This document shows positions 10,446 to 21,180 of a stretch of 64,000 nucleotides of DNA, piece after piece. Below the pieces are notes generated by a model. That model searched no databases and was not told the origin of the DNA. It was given only the letters and a program-made list of their open reading frames with translations. A program made the translations under genes and the position numbers. This stretch comes from Armigeres subalbatus (Eukaryota; Arthropoda; Insecta; Diptera; Culicidae): NCBI RefSeq assembly GCF_024139115.2, contig NC_085139.1, positions 14,045,533 to 14,109,532 of the forward strand, in the 5' to 3' direction. Numbering within the stretch: position 1 is the first letter of the stretch; every line of letters starts with the position of its first letter.

Positions 10446-12412
10446 GGTTCATTTATAATTTAGCGTCAGTAGTAAGAACTTCAATTTGAGGGAATAATCA
10501 GTCAAGCGATAAGTCAATTGATAAAAAAAGTCAGCCAGTTTCAAATATTTTAAAATTTTAATTCACGTGTCGGAAGCCTAATTTATTTTGTAGTTTTATG
10601 TTTGCCATTTTTTACCGGAAATTCTGGATTTCCGAAACCTGTTACATGGCCATCGCACGGCCAGTTTTACCCTACTGAAAAACTATGGGGTTTTCTAAGT
10701 TACTTATGAGATTCTGAGAAATTTGAGGTGTCGGAATCCTAATTTGTTTTGTAGTTTTATGTTGGTCATTTTTTACCGGAAATTCCGGGTTTCCGGAACC
10801 TGTTCCGTGGCCATTGCATGGCCAGTTTTTCCCTACCAAGAAACTAAGGCATTTTTGAAATACTCATGAGATTCTGATAAGTTTGAGGTATTGGAAGCCT
10901 AATTTGTTATGTAGTTTTATCTTGGCCTTTTGTACCGGAAATTCCGGGTTTTCCGGAACCTGTTCCATGGTCATTGCATGGCCAGTTCTACCCTACTGAA
11001 ACACTATGACGTTTTCTAAGTTACTTATGAGATTATGAAAAGTTTAAGGTGTCGGAAGCCTAATTTGTTTTGTAGTTTTATGTTGGCCATTTTTTAGCGG
11101 AAATTCCGGGTTTCCGAAACCTGTTCCGTGGCCATTGCATGGCCAGTTTTTCCCTACCAAGAAACTAAGGCATTTTTGAAATACTCATGAGATTCTGATA
11201 AGTTTGAGGTATTGGAAGCCTAATTTGTTATGTAGTTTTATCTTGGCCTTTTGTACCGGAAATTCCGGGTTTTCCGGAACCTGTTCCATGGTCATTGCAT
11301 GGCCAGTTTTACCCTGCTGAAACACTATGACGGTTTCTAAGTTATGTATGAGATTCTGAAAAGTTTGAGGTGTCGGAAGCCTAATTTGTTTTGTAGTTTT
11401 ATGTTGGCAATTTTTTACTGGAATTTTCGGGTTTCCGGAACCTGTTCTGCGGCCATTGCATGGCCAGATCTACCCTACTAAAAAACTATGCCGTTTTCTG
11501 AGTTGCCTATGAGATTCTGAGAAGTTTGAGGTGTCGGAATCCTAATTTGTTTTGTAGTTTTATGTTGGCCATTTTTTACCGGAAATTTCGGGTTTCTGGA
11601 ACCTGATCCGCGGCCATTGCATGGCCAGTTTTACCCTTCCAAGAAACTAAGGCATTTTCTAAATTACTCATGAGATTCTGAGAAGTTTTAGGTATTGGAA
11701 GCCAAATTTGTTATGTAGTTTTATCTTGGCCTTTTGTACCGGAAATTCCGGTTTTCCGGAACCTGTTCCATGGCCATTGTATGGCCAGTTCTACCCTACT
11801 GAAAAAGTATGACGTTTTCTAAGTTACTTATGAGATTCTAAGAAGTTTGAGATGTCGGAAGCCTAATTTGTTTTGTTGTTTTATGTTGGCCAGTTTTACC
11901 GGAAATTCCGGGTTTCCGGAACCTGTTCCGTGGCCATCAAATCGCCAGTTCTACCCTACCAAGAAACTATGACGTTTTCTTAGTTACCTATGAGATTCTG
12001 AGAAGTTTGAGGTGTCGGAAGACCGATATGTTCGGTGATTCTATGCTGGCATTTTATACCGGATATTCCGGGTTTCCGGAACCCATTCGAAAGTCATCCG
12101 GAGGTCAATTTATGTCTATTTGACCATTGTTGTCAACCATTCACATTTATCATTAATTACGTATACTAAAACACCTGTCACGACGTTAAAAATTTCAAAA
12201 TACTAAACATTTGCTCAAAAAATGACTTATGCCACACTTAAAAACTCCCCCCTCTAAAAGAGGGAGGGTCATCCTGAGCATTTTACCCCTCTACATGCTG
12301 GAACTGCTATTCCCCTTGATCACAGTTGAAACCGCTTGCAATTTAGTTAAAAATTGACCGAGAACGAGCTGTTTTAAGTTGTCAAGATTCGTCCCGGCAG
12401 TTTGAGGGTTAA

Positions 12413-13730
12413 AAACATTCCGATCGGTGTTAACGATGTTCACTTTCTTCCTAGAATACCTATTCTACGGCATGATGTACTTCGCTGGTTAGCATCGAGT
12501 CCAGGTAAATGAGCAAAATCTTAAGCATTTTGTTAGATTAACGAGTTCTGGGCAGCGTTTATTTTACAGCCGTTTCACAATAGCGTCCGATCAACAGTAA
12601 GCAAATCAAGTAGATTTATAAGCTTGAAGGATTCATTTACTTGGAATCGGGTTTCATTCAGCTGCTTATCCTTTAAAAACTTTCAAAATGGGCTTTAGGG
12701 GCAAATGGGATCACCACTAGAAAGTGTGATCTAATAGTTAAGTATATAAACATATAAATATAAATGATCCTTATAAAACAAATAACGTTATAGAACACAA
12801 TGCAGAATTTAAAATGTTGGCTTTGGTTCAAACAATTAGAAGAGGAACTGTTGCAGTTGTGAGGCCCCTGATATAAATCACCTGATGTCAGCTTCTTTGA
12901 GGATCTCTAAGAGATAGTGGACTGAAGAAAAAATCTTAATGGAACTAGAAACAAGGAGCAATTATTTGAACATGTCTAAAAATGATTGTGAAGCAATTTC
13001 AGAAACTTTCCCTAACAACCTGAGGGAGCTTCTGCTCTGACACAAAGATGCTATGTAATTTTCGAAAACAAATTAGTCCGATACAAATATTAAAAATCAA
13101 TTATGTCTCCCCCCCCTTCGGATTTTTTTGCCCAAAAATTATATTTTGAGGGGGCAACAACAAAAATTTTGGATAATTTAAATTAAATAATTGTAATGGC
13201 CTTATTTGCTATAAAATAAAGAGGAGTATGTTTTAGTATTTGATGTATAAAGTAGCATTTGATTTGTCCAGGAAAAAATTTCATTTATTATAGCCTCAAC
13301 AATTTATTTCTGTTATATACACTATACATAAATTATGTATTTTTTGTTTAAATAAATTTTAATTATGTTGTATTTAAGTATTCACGTGTATATCACAAAC
13401 ATTGTTACCGTTCGCAAATTCGTATAATGTTTTTATTAACGTTGGTGGCTTTAGCACCACTCTCGTGTGCGAGGGACCACCAGTCTGTTGATGTGCCCGA
13501 TGTGATGTTGGCTGAATAATTCAAAACAACTGCCAAACAACTAGAAACTAAACTCTCTATCTTTATCCATTGATGCCCCTCGTACTCGCTCAAGCTCATT
13601 CAACGCAATACTCACTTACCGCATAGGAATATAAGTCTGAAGTAACCAATCTACCAACGAAATGACAGAAAACGCATGAGAACAGTGTGTTCTAAACGGA
13701 CTTGCTGTGTTCTAAACGGTGATTAAATCA
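12413..13730. other. AT-rich non-coding stretch
   Basis: No gene recognised. A poly-C/T tract lies near 13108-13120. Nothing repeats elsewhere in the window that I can see. Confidence 0.5.
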
Positions 13731-14560
13731 ATTGGCTCCCAGATCTTGTAATTCACCTTTTTATTATCAAACGAGTTCATTCGGGTTGGACGACATACTA
13801 AATGAGCTTAGGTCTAACATAGGAAACTTTAATGGCCATGATTCTAAGGGTTCCTGCGCAGGATTTTTGTATCGATGGCGGGACTCCGGCGGGATGCTTT
13901 CAACAAATGCTTTCCGGTGGGATGCAGAAGACGGATGGTTTTCCGGCGGGGTGACGGAGACGACGATGATTCGTCTGGCCGTGCTGGTGACGTCTTTGCC
14001 TACGGAGCGTTGAGTTACCGATGACTTGCCAGTGGACGACCGCTGCTCCACAAGATGGCGGCGTGAGCTCGTGCGCCAAATGACCGAATTGAAGGTGCGG
14101 AAAGAGTGGCTGCTGGACGGAAGACTTTTGATTTTAGACTTCGATAGCGTTCGGAATACCGTTCCCTTGAGCATCTCGGTTCGGGTTCGGTTTAACGTAC
14201 GCTAATTGGCGACGTACTGGGATCGTGCTCTCAGAACCTGAGCACCCCCGGTGCTGGTGCTAGTCGTTCTACGACGGTTAGGCTACTGTCGGGTGAATTT
14301 CGCTCAACTGACTGACGACTTCACTCCCCACCGTTTTGCTACTTCGAAAGGAGGGCCTCAGCGGACACACGAGCTCGAATGGTCGCTCTACGATCCTTAA
14401 CGAAAATGACGGGAACCCCAAACTGACTCCGCTGGTTGCCTCCCAATTTCTAACCCGTACAAAAAAGCGCCTATTCGCTGGAAGTCTAATGCGAATGGCA
14501 AACGATAGTCCTCCGACATATGCAGTAATATAACGTAATCGTCAATCGCACTGACGGAAA
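13731..14560. other. GC-richer block of unknown origin
   Basis: Composition changes sharply to GC-rich with many CpG between AT-rich flanks. ORFs of 135 codons (minus, 13767-14174) and 93 codons (plus, 13732-14013) overlap but match no domain I recognise. It could be retroelement debris or a host regulatory segment. Confidence 0.35.
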
Positions 14561-14851
14561 ATTAGCTGCTATCCGGAAGACATCAAGAGATTTATTAAGC
14601 TTTAATTCCACAGAAAAATTAATGAAAAATTCACAGCGCGTAAAACTTGACAAACGGAAATCTACGCTATTCTACGCTGGAATGGTACTTTTGCTAACAA
14701 AATTGCTTACAACTTGTATGCAATATTGACGAAGCACGTCAAATAGTGAATACATTTAGGCTATATCCCGTGTGGAATTTCAGTTGATTTTCTATCTGTG
14801 TCAATTTCAATATTATTTTGCTTAAAAGGATAAAAAACGTCAAAAGCTATT

Positions 14852-14900
14852 TAGTAAATAGTATATAGTAAATAGTAAATAGTAAATAGTAAATAGTATT
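14852..14900. repeat. (TAGTAAA)n microsatellite
   Basis: About six copies of the heptamer TAGTAAA/TAGTATA, bounded by TAGTATTTAC. Confidence 0.9.
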
Positions 14901-15796
14901 TACTTTCATTACTATAATAAAAACTAATTTAAAGATCAATAACTGTGTTTTGTTAGTTGCATATGTTTTGTCCGTCCGATACTGTAACTCTAAATCTGAA
15001 TCTGTGGCGTCATTTCGTAACATTTGTTTACTAGTCCCTTTAAGGTGATTATACAACAAAGCCAGGAATCGACCCATCTTGGAAACCACGTGCTTTTTAC
15101 AGTATTTTTTCAAGAGCACGAATTGAAAGAACCGTAACGTGCACAGAGCTGAAACAAATGGTGGATCATTTGCTTTCTTCTGAGGAACAGTCGACTTCAA
15201 TTTCAGCACTGTTTGAAAATTATTTCGCCAGTTTTAGGATTTTGGAAATGTACGTAGGAAAACAAGTGGTGAATTTAAAACTCACCACGGGCTTCATTGT
15301 ATAATCATTTTAAAGTAGTCAAACGACACAAAAGACGAAACGATATTTCCAAGACTGCGAAAAGATGGTGATGAAGATAATGGTGGTCCTGCCCTTACCC
15401 CTTGCAAAGGTTCGAGCTGGACGAGTTATCTTTAAGATAAATAATTAAGACCAATTTAATCAGATTTGCAAACAAATAAAAAAACGACCCGATTATTTCT
15501 ACAGAAATAAAATTATATGTAACTTTCCATTATGCTGATATCAACTTTAAACTTCCTATGAAGTTCGAACATCACGAAGTACAAAACTTGTGGTACCTCT
15601 CCGTGATATCAAAAGTTCTGAGTTCAGTCGCGAGTTTAATAATCTACCAGATGACTTACTACTTAACTAAAAAATCCTTTAAACAGGTTGAAACATGCAC
15701 TATTGTAGATCGAAAAACAGGTAAAGCTGTGGAGAAGAATCGTATGAACTCAACTTCTAGACTTCCTGAGCAGAAGCGACGACGATAAAAGCGATT

Positions 15797-15901
15797 GGTA
15801 TGAACTTGGTGTGCATAAGAGGTAAAATATCAAAAAATAATACCAAAAATTTAGACGCAAAACACCTTTATTTTTTTTCTTATGCATACCTAGTTCACAC
15901 C
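15797..15901. mobile_element. 105-bp MITE with 24-bp inverted ends
   Basis: GGTATGAACTTGGTGTGCAT at the left pairs with the complement of ATGCATACCTAGTTCACACC at the right with about four mismatches. There is no coding content. Confidence 0.75.
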
Positions 15902-15959
15902 AGTGTAAGATATCAACAACAAAATGCAGTATTATCAAGTTATTTTCTCCTGCTCGGGT

Positions 15960-18900
15960 TGTAAAGCAAAAGTTTCAATTCTCATATTCATACTTCATAC
16001 TTCATTCTTCATATTTTTTAAAGTCCAATCTAACTTCAATAACTCAGCAAACGCTACATGAACACCATCATCAGAATCACCAGCATCCACGAGTTACCGC
16101 TGCCTCGAAGAATCAAACTCATCAACATCGACGTCATCGTGGTTAACTTTCAATTGTTGCCCGAAGTCTTTCCTTTACTAACCCCAAGTCGACTTCAACG
16201 CTGGTTCAAGTGGCAAACTTGAAGAAGCGCACGAGTGTCTCCTCCGCACTCAGAACTAACCCCAAGAAAAACGATCCGAAACACAATTCAACTCACAGAT
16301 CCGCACTCGCATGGCCCTAGCTCTAAAGTCTTTCATCGGAAAGAAAAAATCGTCTCGGTGTCGGTGACCGACCCTATTGAACATTGGGCTCTTTATTCAC
16401 GCTCGGCGAAGCACTTCTTCCTTGTGGCGATGCGCCGAGATCGTTGACGAAAGAGCAACGAATCACAATAAAAAAACGCATCTTTTCTGGTGATTGTGAT
16501 TCGATCAGCCGATCGATCGACGTCGCATCGATCTCTCAACGCGCTCAACACCCGTTCAATTCGAAACAGACAACCGTTCGCGCGATCTTCCTAACCGGCG
16601 ACGGGGCGCGCGTGAAGATTGATGTAAATTGGCCACAGTCAGGGACACTTGACATGGCTTGCCGGTAGTCTTCGTCTCGACGTCGATCGCTGTCGGCAGT
16701 TAACAACGACGACGACGTCGACGGCCGCGGCGGTCGGAAGGAGATTATCCATTAATGATTGTGGCCGTTTGTTAGAATGTTGCGAATTCCTATATACCGT
16801 TGAAAAGAACTGTTTGCTCATGGGGGCTGATGATGTACAGTTGGTTATTAATATTCGGCTAAATTGAATTCAATTATTAGTGATGGATGATGATCTGTTG
16901 TCATTTTTTTTTATCCATGCTACAACTTCTCGGCTCTAAAAAAATGCGAACTACCGATTGCCATTTAGCTGAAAGAAAGTTGTGGCATTTTAAAGTCATT
17001 CCCTCAGAAATTATTTAAAATTTGACTTTGTCTCATTATCCGAATATTTTTCCGTTTGAGCCATGGATAATTTGTGCAAACCCCCTAACCATTCGATTGA
17101 AAGCAACCGAAATCATTTAATCCTTTCAAGTGAAACGATGCAAATCGGGACAATTTGCCACTACCGTTGTTGGTCGTATTGAAGATTTGTCGGAAAAAAT
17201 AACAAATATTACACCGAAAACATGTCCCGTCGAGACGTCACAACCCTTTTGGTGCCCAGAAAGTCGAAAAATCGACTGCCAGCTAAGCCTTGCTTGCCGC
17301 AAAGGAAAACAAAAACAACCACCAAAAGTAGCAAGTGTCGTCCGAGATTCGCACCCCCGGAATCGACTAACCAAAAAGCGTTACCGCAAAAACCCGGGCT
17401 ACCTGTGCCGTAAAATAATAAAACAATAAAAATGACAAGGGTTCCACCTCTCGCCACTGACTGCCCTCTATTCTGTGCACGGAACATGCGCAAAAGATGA
17501 GACGGAACAGATAGCACAACCACAACGGTAATCGGGACCAGGATCAGGAAAGGAAGCGTAAAAAGGCATCCCGGAGAAGAACCACCATTCACCGAGGGAA
17601 CAAAAACCTGTTAAAAGCAATAAGCAATCAGCAGAGATATAAATTGCTTTTCCCACTTTAGTGCGGTGCGCACTGTGGCCAAAAATGGCAGAAAGGAGGA
17701 GGCGAGCATCAAGTGAATCCGGTTGGAGCGCAGCAGCAGTCTGATCCCAGCCAGTGATCAGTGCGAAAATCGATGGTTGCCTTCCTTGACTGTTTTCCTG
17801 ATGTTGAGGCCTTTTTCTTCGAATTGTGGTTTTTGCGTAGTCGTCCTCGACGTCGTCGGCGGCACCATCCATCGGCGATTACGATCGATGCAAGATCCTA
17901 ATTGCGCGCGCACCATAAGGACAACTTATGTTACCGTCGAATGGGGTAACTTGAAATTTAATAACTGAATTATGTTTTATGCTCGATAGATAATGTTGAT
18001 AATCCTAATCGATGTTAATCGGGTTGATGGGTTGATTTTTATGCAATTGTTTAGGAACACTGAAACAGCTCGGATAGTACATAATTGTTTCGGAAATTGT
18101 TCAAATTGTTGCAAGTTGCCTCCCTGAAACGGTTACCCGGCCGAAGGAATGGATAGAACAACAAATGCCCGAATGATTCCAGTCCGCCGCAGTCAGTCGG
18201 TGGCGATGGGATGCTGGTCATTAGAAAAGTTAATACCAAGAATGTATACTTTAGGGCTTTAAGCAGAATTACCGGGCGCGGATCCAGGAGAAAATAACCT
18301 TCTGAAGATGAAAGAGCGAACAAGGAAACGTCTTCCAAAAAGCGAAGAGCAACACTCTACCCACGGGGGAAGACACGATAGAATGGAAATGAAGAAAATT
18401 TTGTGTTTTTAAAAGTCGACAAGTGTTTTCAAAGTAAACACTTGTACGCCTCTCGGGGTCGCTCTCGCTTCGTCTGCATTTGCAGGGTTTTCTGTTATTT
18501 TAAAAACTTTTTCGAGACCAAGCTTTCAAAATTAATCCAAAGGGAACCTGTTTCCACGAATTGCGGCTGTCGAGGTTTGATTGAGAGAGAGACACACACA
18601 GACGTTGGGAGCGCGACTGTTGCGAGTATCCTTGAGGTACGCACCGAACAGGCACGGGGTTCAGGATTCCATTTGTGGAATAACAAAATTTAACCGGTGT
18701 CAGTTGTTCGGTGTGAATATTGATGACAGATGGAGCAGAAGGAGCGCAAACATTTTCGGGAACAAATTACAAAATATGTGTAAGGTAAATATTGAATGTG
18801 TCAACATGTTCATTGTTCAAGGACGTGGAACAAAGTGTGGGAATGTGAACCGTGGCAGCTCGATGATGCATATTTTGGGTGAATTCGAGTAGCTTTTGAG

Positions 18901-19065
18901 GGAGTCACAACGCATGGGAATAAGGGGAGACTTCTTTTTCGGTCCGATGATCATGCGTTCGGTTGCAAACTAAGACCATAATCGAGAACAGCTTACATAA
19001 CTGATACCTAGTGGGGTTTTACGAACTTCAAACAGCCAAGTAGACATCGTTGACTTAAATATGAG
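15960..19065. other. Largely unique DNA, CpG-richer in 16.0-18.8 kb
   Basis: This stretch shows little repeat structure, with GA/TC and CGACGACG-rich segments (e.g. 16620-16740) and AGAGAGACACACACAG near 18585. Several short ORFs on both strands overlap and none has a domain. Such repeat-poor CpG-rich patches in a repeat-dense locus are candidates for 5' UTR exons or enhancers; that is inference only. Confidence 0.3.
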
Positions 19066-19069
19066 AGGG

Positions 19070-19310
19070 CTAGGGGGTATGAAAAGACATAATCACCGTC
19101 TTCTATCAGAGGTCGTACAGACTGAACACTTAACACCTAGCCTGAAACACCGGCCAGGACATTTATACAACAACCCATAATGGACCAGTGGAGAATTTTT
19201 CGGTTCACGAAAAGTTTTCCCCTTACCAGAGTGGGAATCGAACCCACATTTCATAGCGCATGGGTCTATGCGGTTGATGTGGTTAACCGCACGGCCACGA
19301 AGGGTTTGTT
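19070..19310 (-). mobile_element. tRNA-Ser-like SINE
   Basis: On the minus strand the head reads CTTCGTGGCCGTGCGGTTAA (A-box region) ... GTGGGTTCGATTCCCACT (B box), like a class II tRNA such as tRNA-Ser. The body continues to about 19070. The acceptor stem does not pair well and it continues into non-tRNA sequence, so it is a SINE, not a tRNA gene. Confidence 0.75.
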
Positions 19311-19529
19311 AAAAGATTCTACAAGAAATGCTTCAAGAGCTTTCTCCCGCAGTGTGCTAGTATAGTAGTTTCAAATGTTCATAATTTAGAAAGAGCTTTT
19401 AACCAAAAGGTTAAGAAAAATGCTCAAAACAAAAATGGATTTCAATTTCTTATTTTTGCATTACCTCAATTGCATTGAAAACATTCAAAAATGTTAAGTC
19501 CATTGTTTTTACGGCGGAGAAGGCACAAT

Positions 19530-19760
19530 TGCCTGGGTGCGCCACGTTAGACATAAGAACTTTAAGCATAAATATGTTAAGCAAAACGGACGTTAGGTAT
19601 AATCTACATTTGACATAATTGTTGCTAGACATAAATGTTGGAAGTTAAGCATAATATAAATTCTACATTCTGTACAACATACGGAGTTCTTAGGAAGGGT
19701 ATACCCCGTTAGGCATAAAAGACGTTAGGCATGACAGCCGTTACACATAAAATTCACTAA
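19530..19760. repeat. Degenerate short tandem repeat, GTTAGGCATAA type
   Basis: GTTAGACATAAGAAC, TTAAGCATAAA, GTTAGGTATAA, CTAGACATAAATG, GTTAGGCATAAAAGAC and GTTAGGCATGACAG recur at irregular 17-30 bp spacing. Confidence 0.7.
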
Positions 19761-19789
19761 AGAAAGATTGTATAATTCTCCAAAAACTG

Positions 19790-20220
19790 ATTCCCCGAGT
19801 GCCATTTGCCCGAATGGAACAATTCCTCGAAAAACAAGTATTAATGGCATGTTAATCGCAGTCAGGATTTGATTCGAGAGCATATCCGATCTAAGGCATA
19901 GTGTATGTGGTCCTTTATTTTGTAGTTGGCCCTTTTTTAAAAATGTTATTTTTGATCAAATATTTCCAATGATTGTTTTTGAATTTTTTTGTTTTCGATT
20001 TATGTAATTTTTAGAGGAAAACCAATTTCCCGACTTTAACATTTCCTCGAAAATATAATTTCTCCAGAAGTAACACTTTGCCGGAAAAGCATTTCCTCGA
20101 GAATAGCATTTTCACAAAAAGAATGTTTTCCCAAAATAACATTACCTCAAAAAATAATATTCCTCTAAAAATAGCATTGCCACAAAATTAACGTTTTCTC
20201 GAAAGTAGCATTTGCTTTTA
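19790..20220. repeat. Degenerate about 19-bp repeat, CATTTCCTCGAAAATAG type
   Basis: ACATTTCCTCGAAAATA, GCATTTCCTCGAGAATA, GCATTTTCACAAAAAG, ACATTACCTCAAAAAATAA and AACGTTTTCTCGAAAGTA recur, densest at 20030-20220. Confidence 0.75.
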
Positions 20221-20274
20221 AACTGAATTTCATTTTTAACTTCCGGATAAATTCTTGAGGGAGTTTTCTTAGGA

Positions 20275-20470
20275 ATTCCTGAAGGAACATCTGCAAAATC
20301 CACTTTTGTTATCTTTGTAAATACGTAATTCGACCTCAACTGTCGAGTCAAGTATGAGACACTGAAAACGGCCTCACAGTTGAGGTCGAAATACGTATCT
20401 GCAAAGATAACTGTACGTAGTGGAATTAAATGGAAAGTACAAAATTCGTCTTGGACAGTTGAATACATTC
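20275..20470. mobile_element. Dispersed hairpin repeat, copy 1 (GAGTCAAGTA...GAGACACTG family)
   Basis: An inverted pair (TACGTAATTCGACCTCAACTGT and its complement near 20370-20390) surrounds CGAGTCAAGTATGAGACACTG. Parts of the same sequence recur at 23905-24055, 26530-26665 and 31455-31560, so this is a mobile or otherwise dispersed repeat without a gene. Confidence 0.7.
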
Positions 20471-20489
20471 CACTAAAAAGAGCTTAAAA

Positions 20490-21180
20490 TTATTTTCTAA
20501 ATCTGGAAGATTCTTGAAGGAATTTCCGCAGAAATTTATGAAGCAAAGGCCGGAGGAATTGCTAGAGGATTTTCAGGAGGAATATCATCAGGAGATATTT
20601 AAGAAGGAATTGTTGTAGAAACTTCAGGATGAATTACAGAAGTATTTTCTGGATGAATTCCTGAAGAATATTCGTAAGGAATTACTGAAAAAAAAATCGA
20701 TAGTATTTCTGAAGAAATTTCTAAAAAAAAATTCCAGAGGAATTCTTGAAGGAACACTTTTGGATGAATTCTTGGAAGAACTTCTTGAGGTATTGCTGCA
20801 GAAATTTCCGAAAGAAATCCTAGAGGAATTCTAGAGTATACTTCCGGAGACATTCTTTAAGAACTTTTCGGCAACATTCTTGGAGAATCTTCCAGAGGAA
20901 TTCCTGTTGAAACTTCCGAAGGAATTCATGGAGGAAGTTCCGGAGCCATCTATGGAGGAGCTGCCATAGAAATTCCTGGAAGAACTTCCGGAGGAATTCC
21001 TGGAAGAATTGCTGGATGAATTTGTAAAAGAACTACCGGAAGAATTTCTGGACGAACTTACAGAGGAGCTCATAGAGGAAATTCCAAAGGAATTCATGGA
21101 GGATTTTTTGGAGAATTCCCTGAAATTTCCAGACAAATTCCTGGAGGGATTTCAGAAAGAATTCCAGAACGTCGAGTATT
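20490..21180. repeat. GAATTCCTGGAAGAACTTCC minisatellite
   Basis: Degenerate 12- to 15-bp units (GGAATTCCTGGAAGAACTTCC and variants) fill the stretch. Units are multiples of three, which makes long false ORFs such as the Glu/Phe-rich one at 21009-21311. Similar sequence returns at 47530-48365, 55130-55450 and 57030-57330. Confidence 0.85.

Larger units (their letters stand above)
9100..12080. repeat. 160-bp tandem array, right arm, opposite orientation
   Basis: The same unit is reverse-complemented, with GAAATTCCGGGTTTCC near 10781, 10940, 11101, 11260 and so on to about 12060. The array is interrupted by a small insertion at 9723-9830 and by the segment 10173-10560. The orientation switches sharply near 9097. 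Confidence 0.9.
7942..12408. mobile_element. 4.5-kb TTAA-flanked foldback element with satellite arms
   Basis: The ends are mirror images: CCCTCAAACTGCCGGGACGA starts at 7942 right after TTAA (7938-7941), and its complement ends at 12408 right before TTAA (12409-12412). About 330 bp of subterminal sequence is inverted-repeated on both sides (7942-8270 versus 12070-12408). Inside lie arrays of a roughly 160-bp unit: about six copies in one orientation (8270-9095) and about fifteen in the other (9100-12080). TTAA targets and CCC-starting termini are piggyBac hallmarks (family knowledge), so a non-autonomous piggyBac-like foldback is my best reading; no transposase ORF is present. Inside are a second, older right end near 9860-10172, a SINE and a tiny MITE. 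Short ORFs here are shadows of the repeat. Confidence 0.8.

Noticed and set aside
19225..19305. A tRNA-Ser gene on the minus strand
   Set aside because: A and B boxes are present, but the acceptor stem does not pair and the sequence continues as a SINE body.
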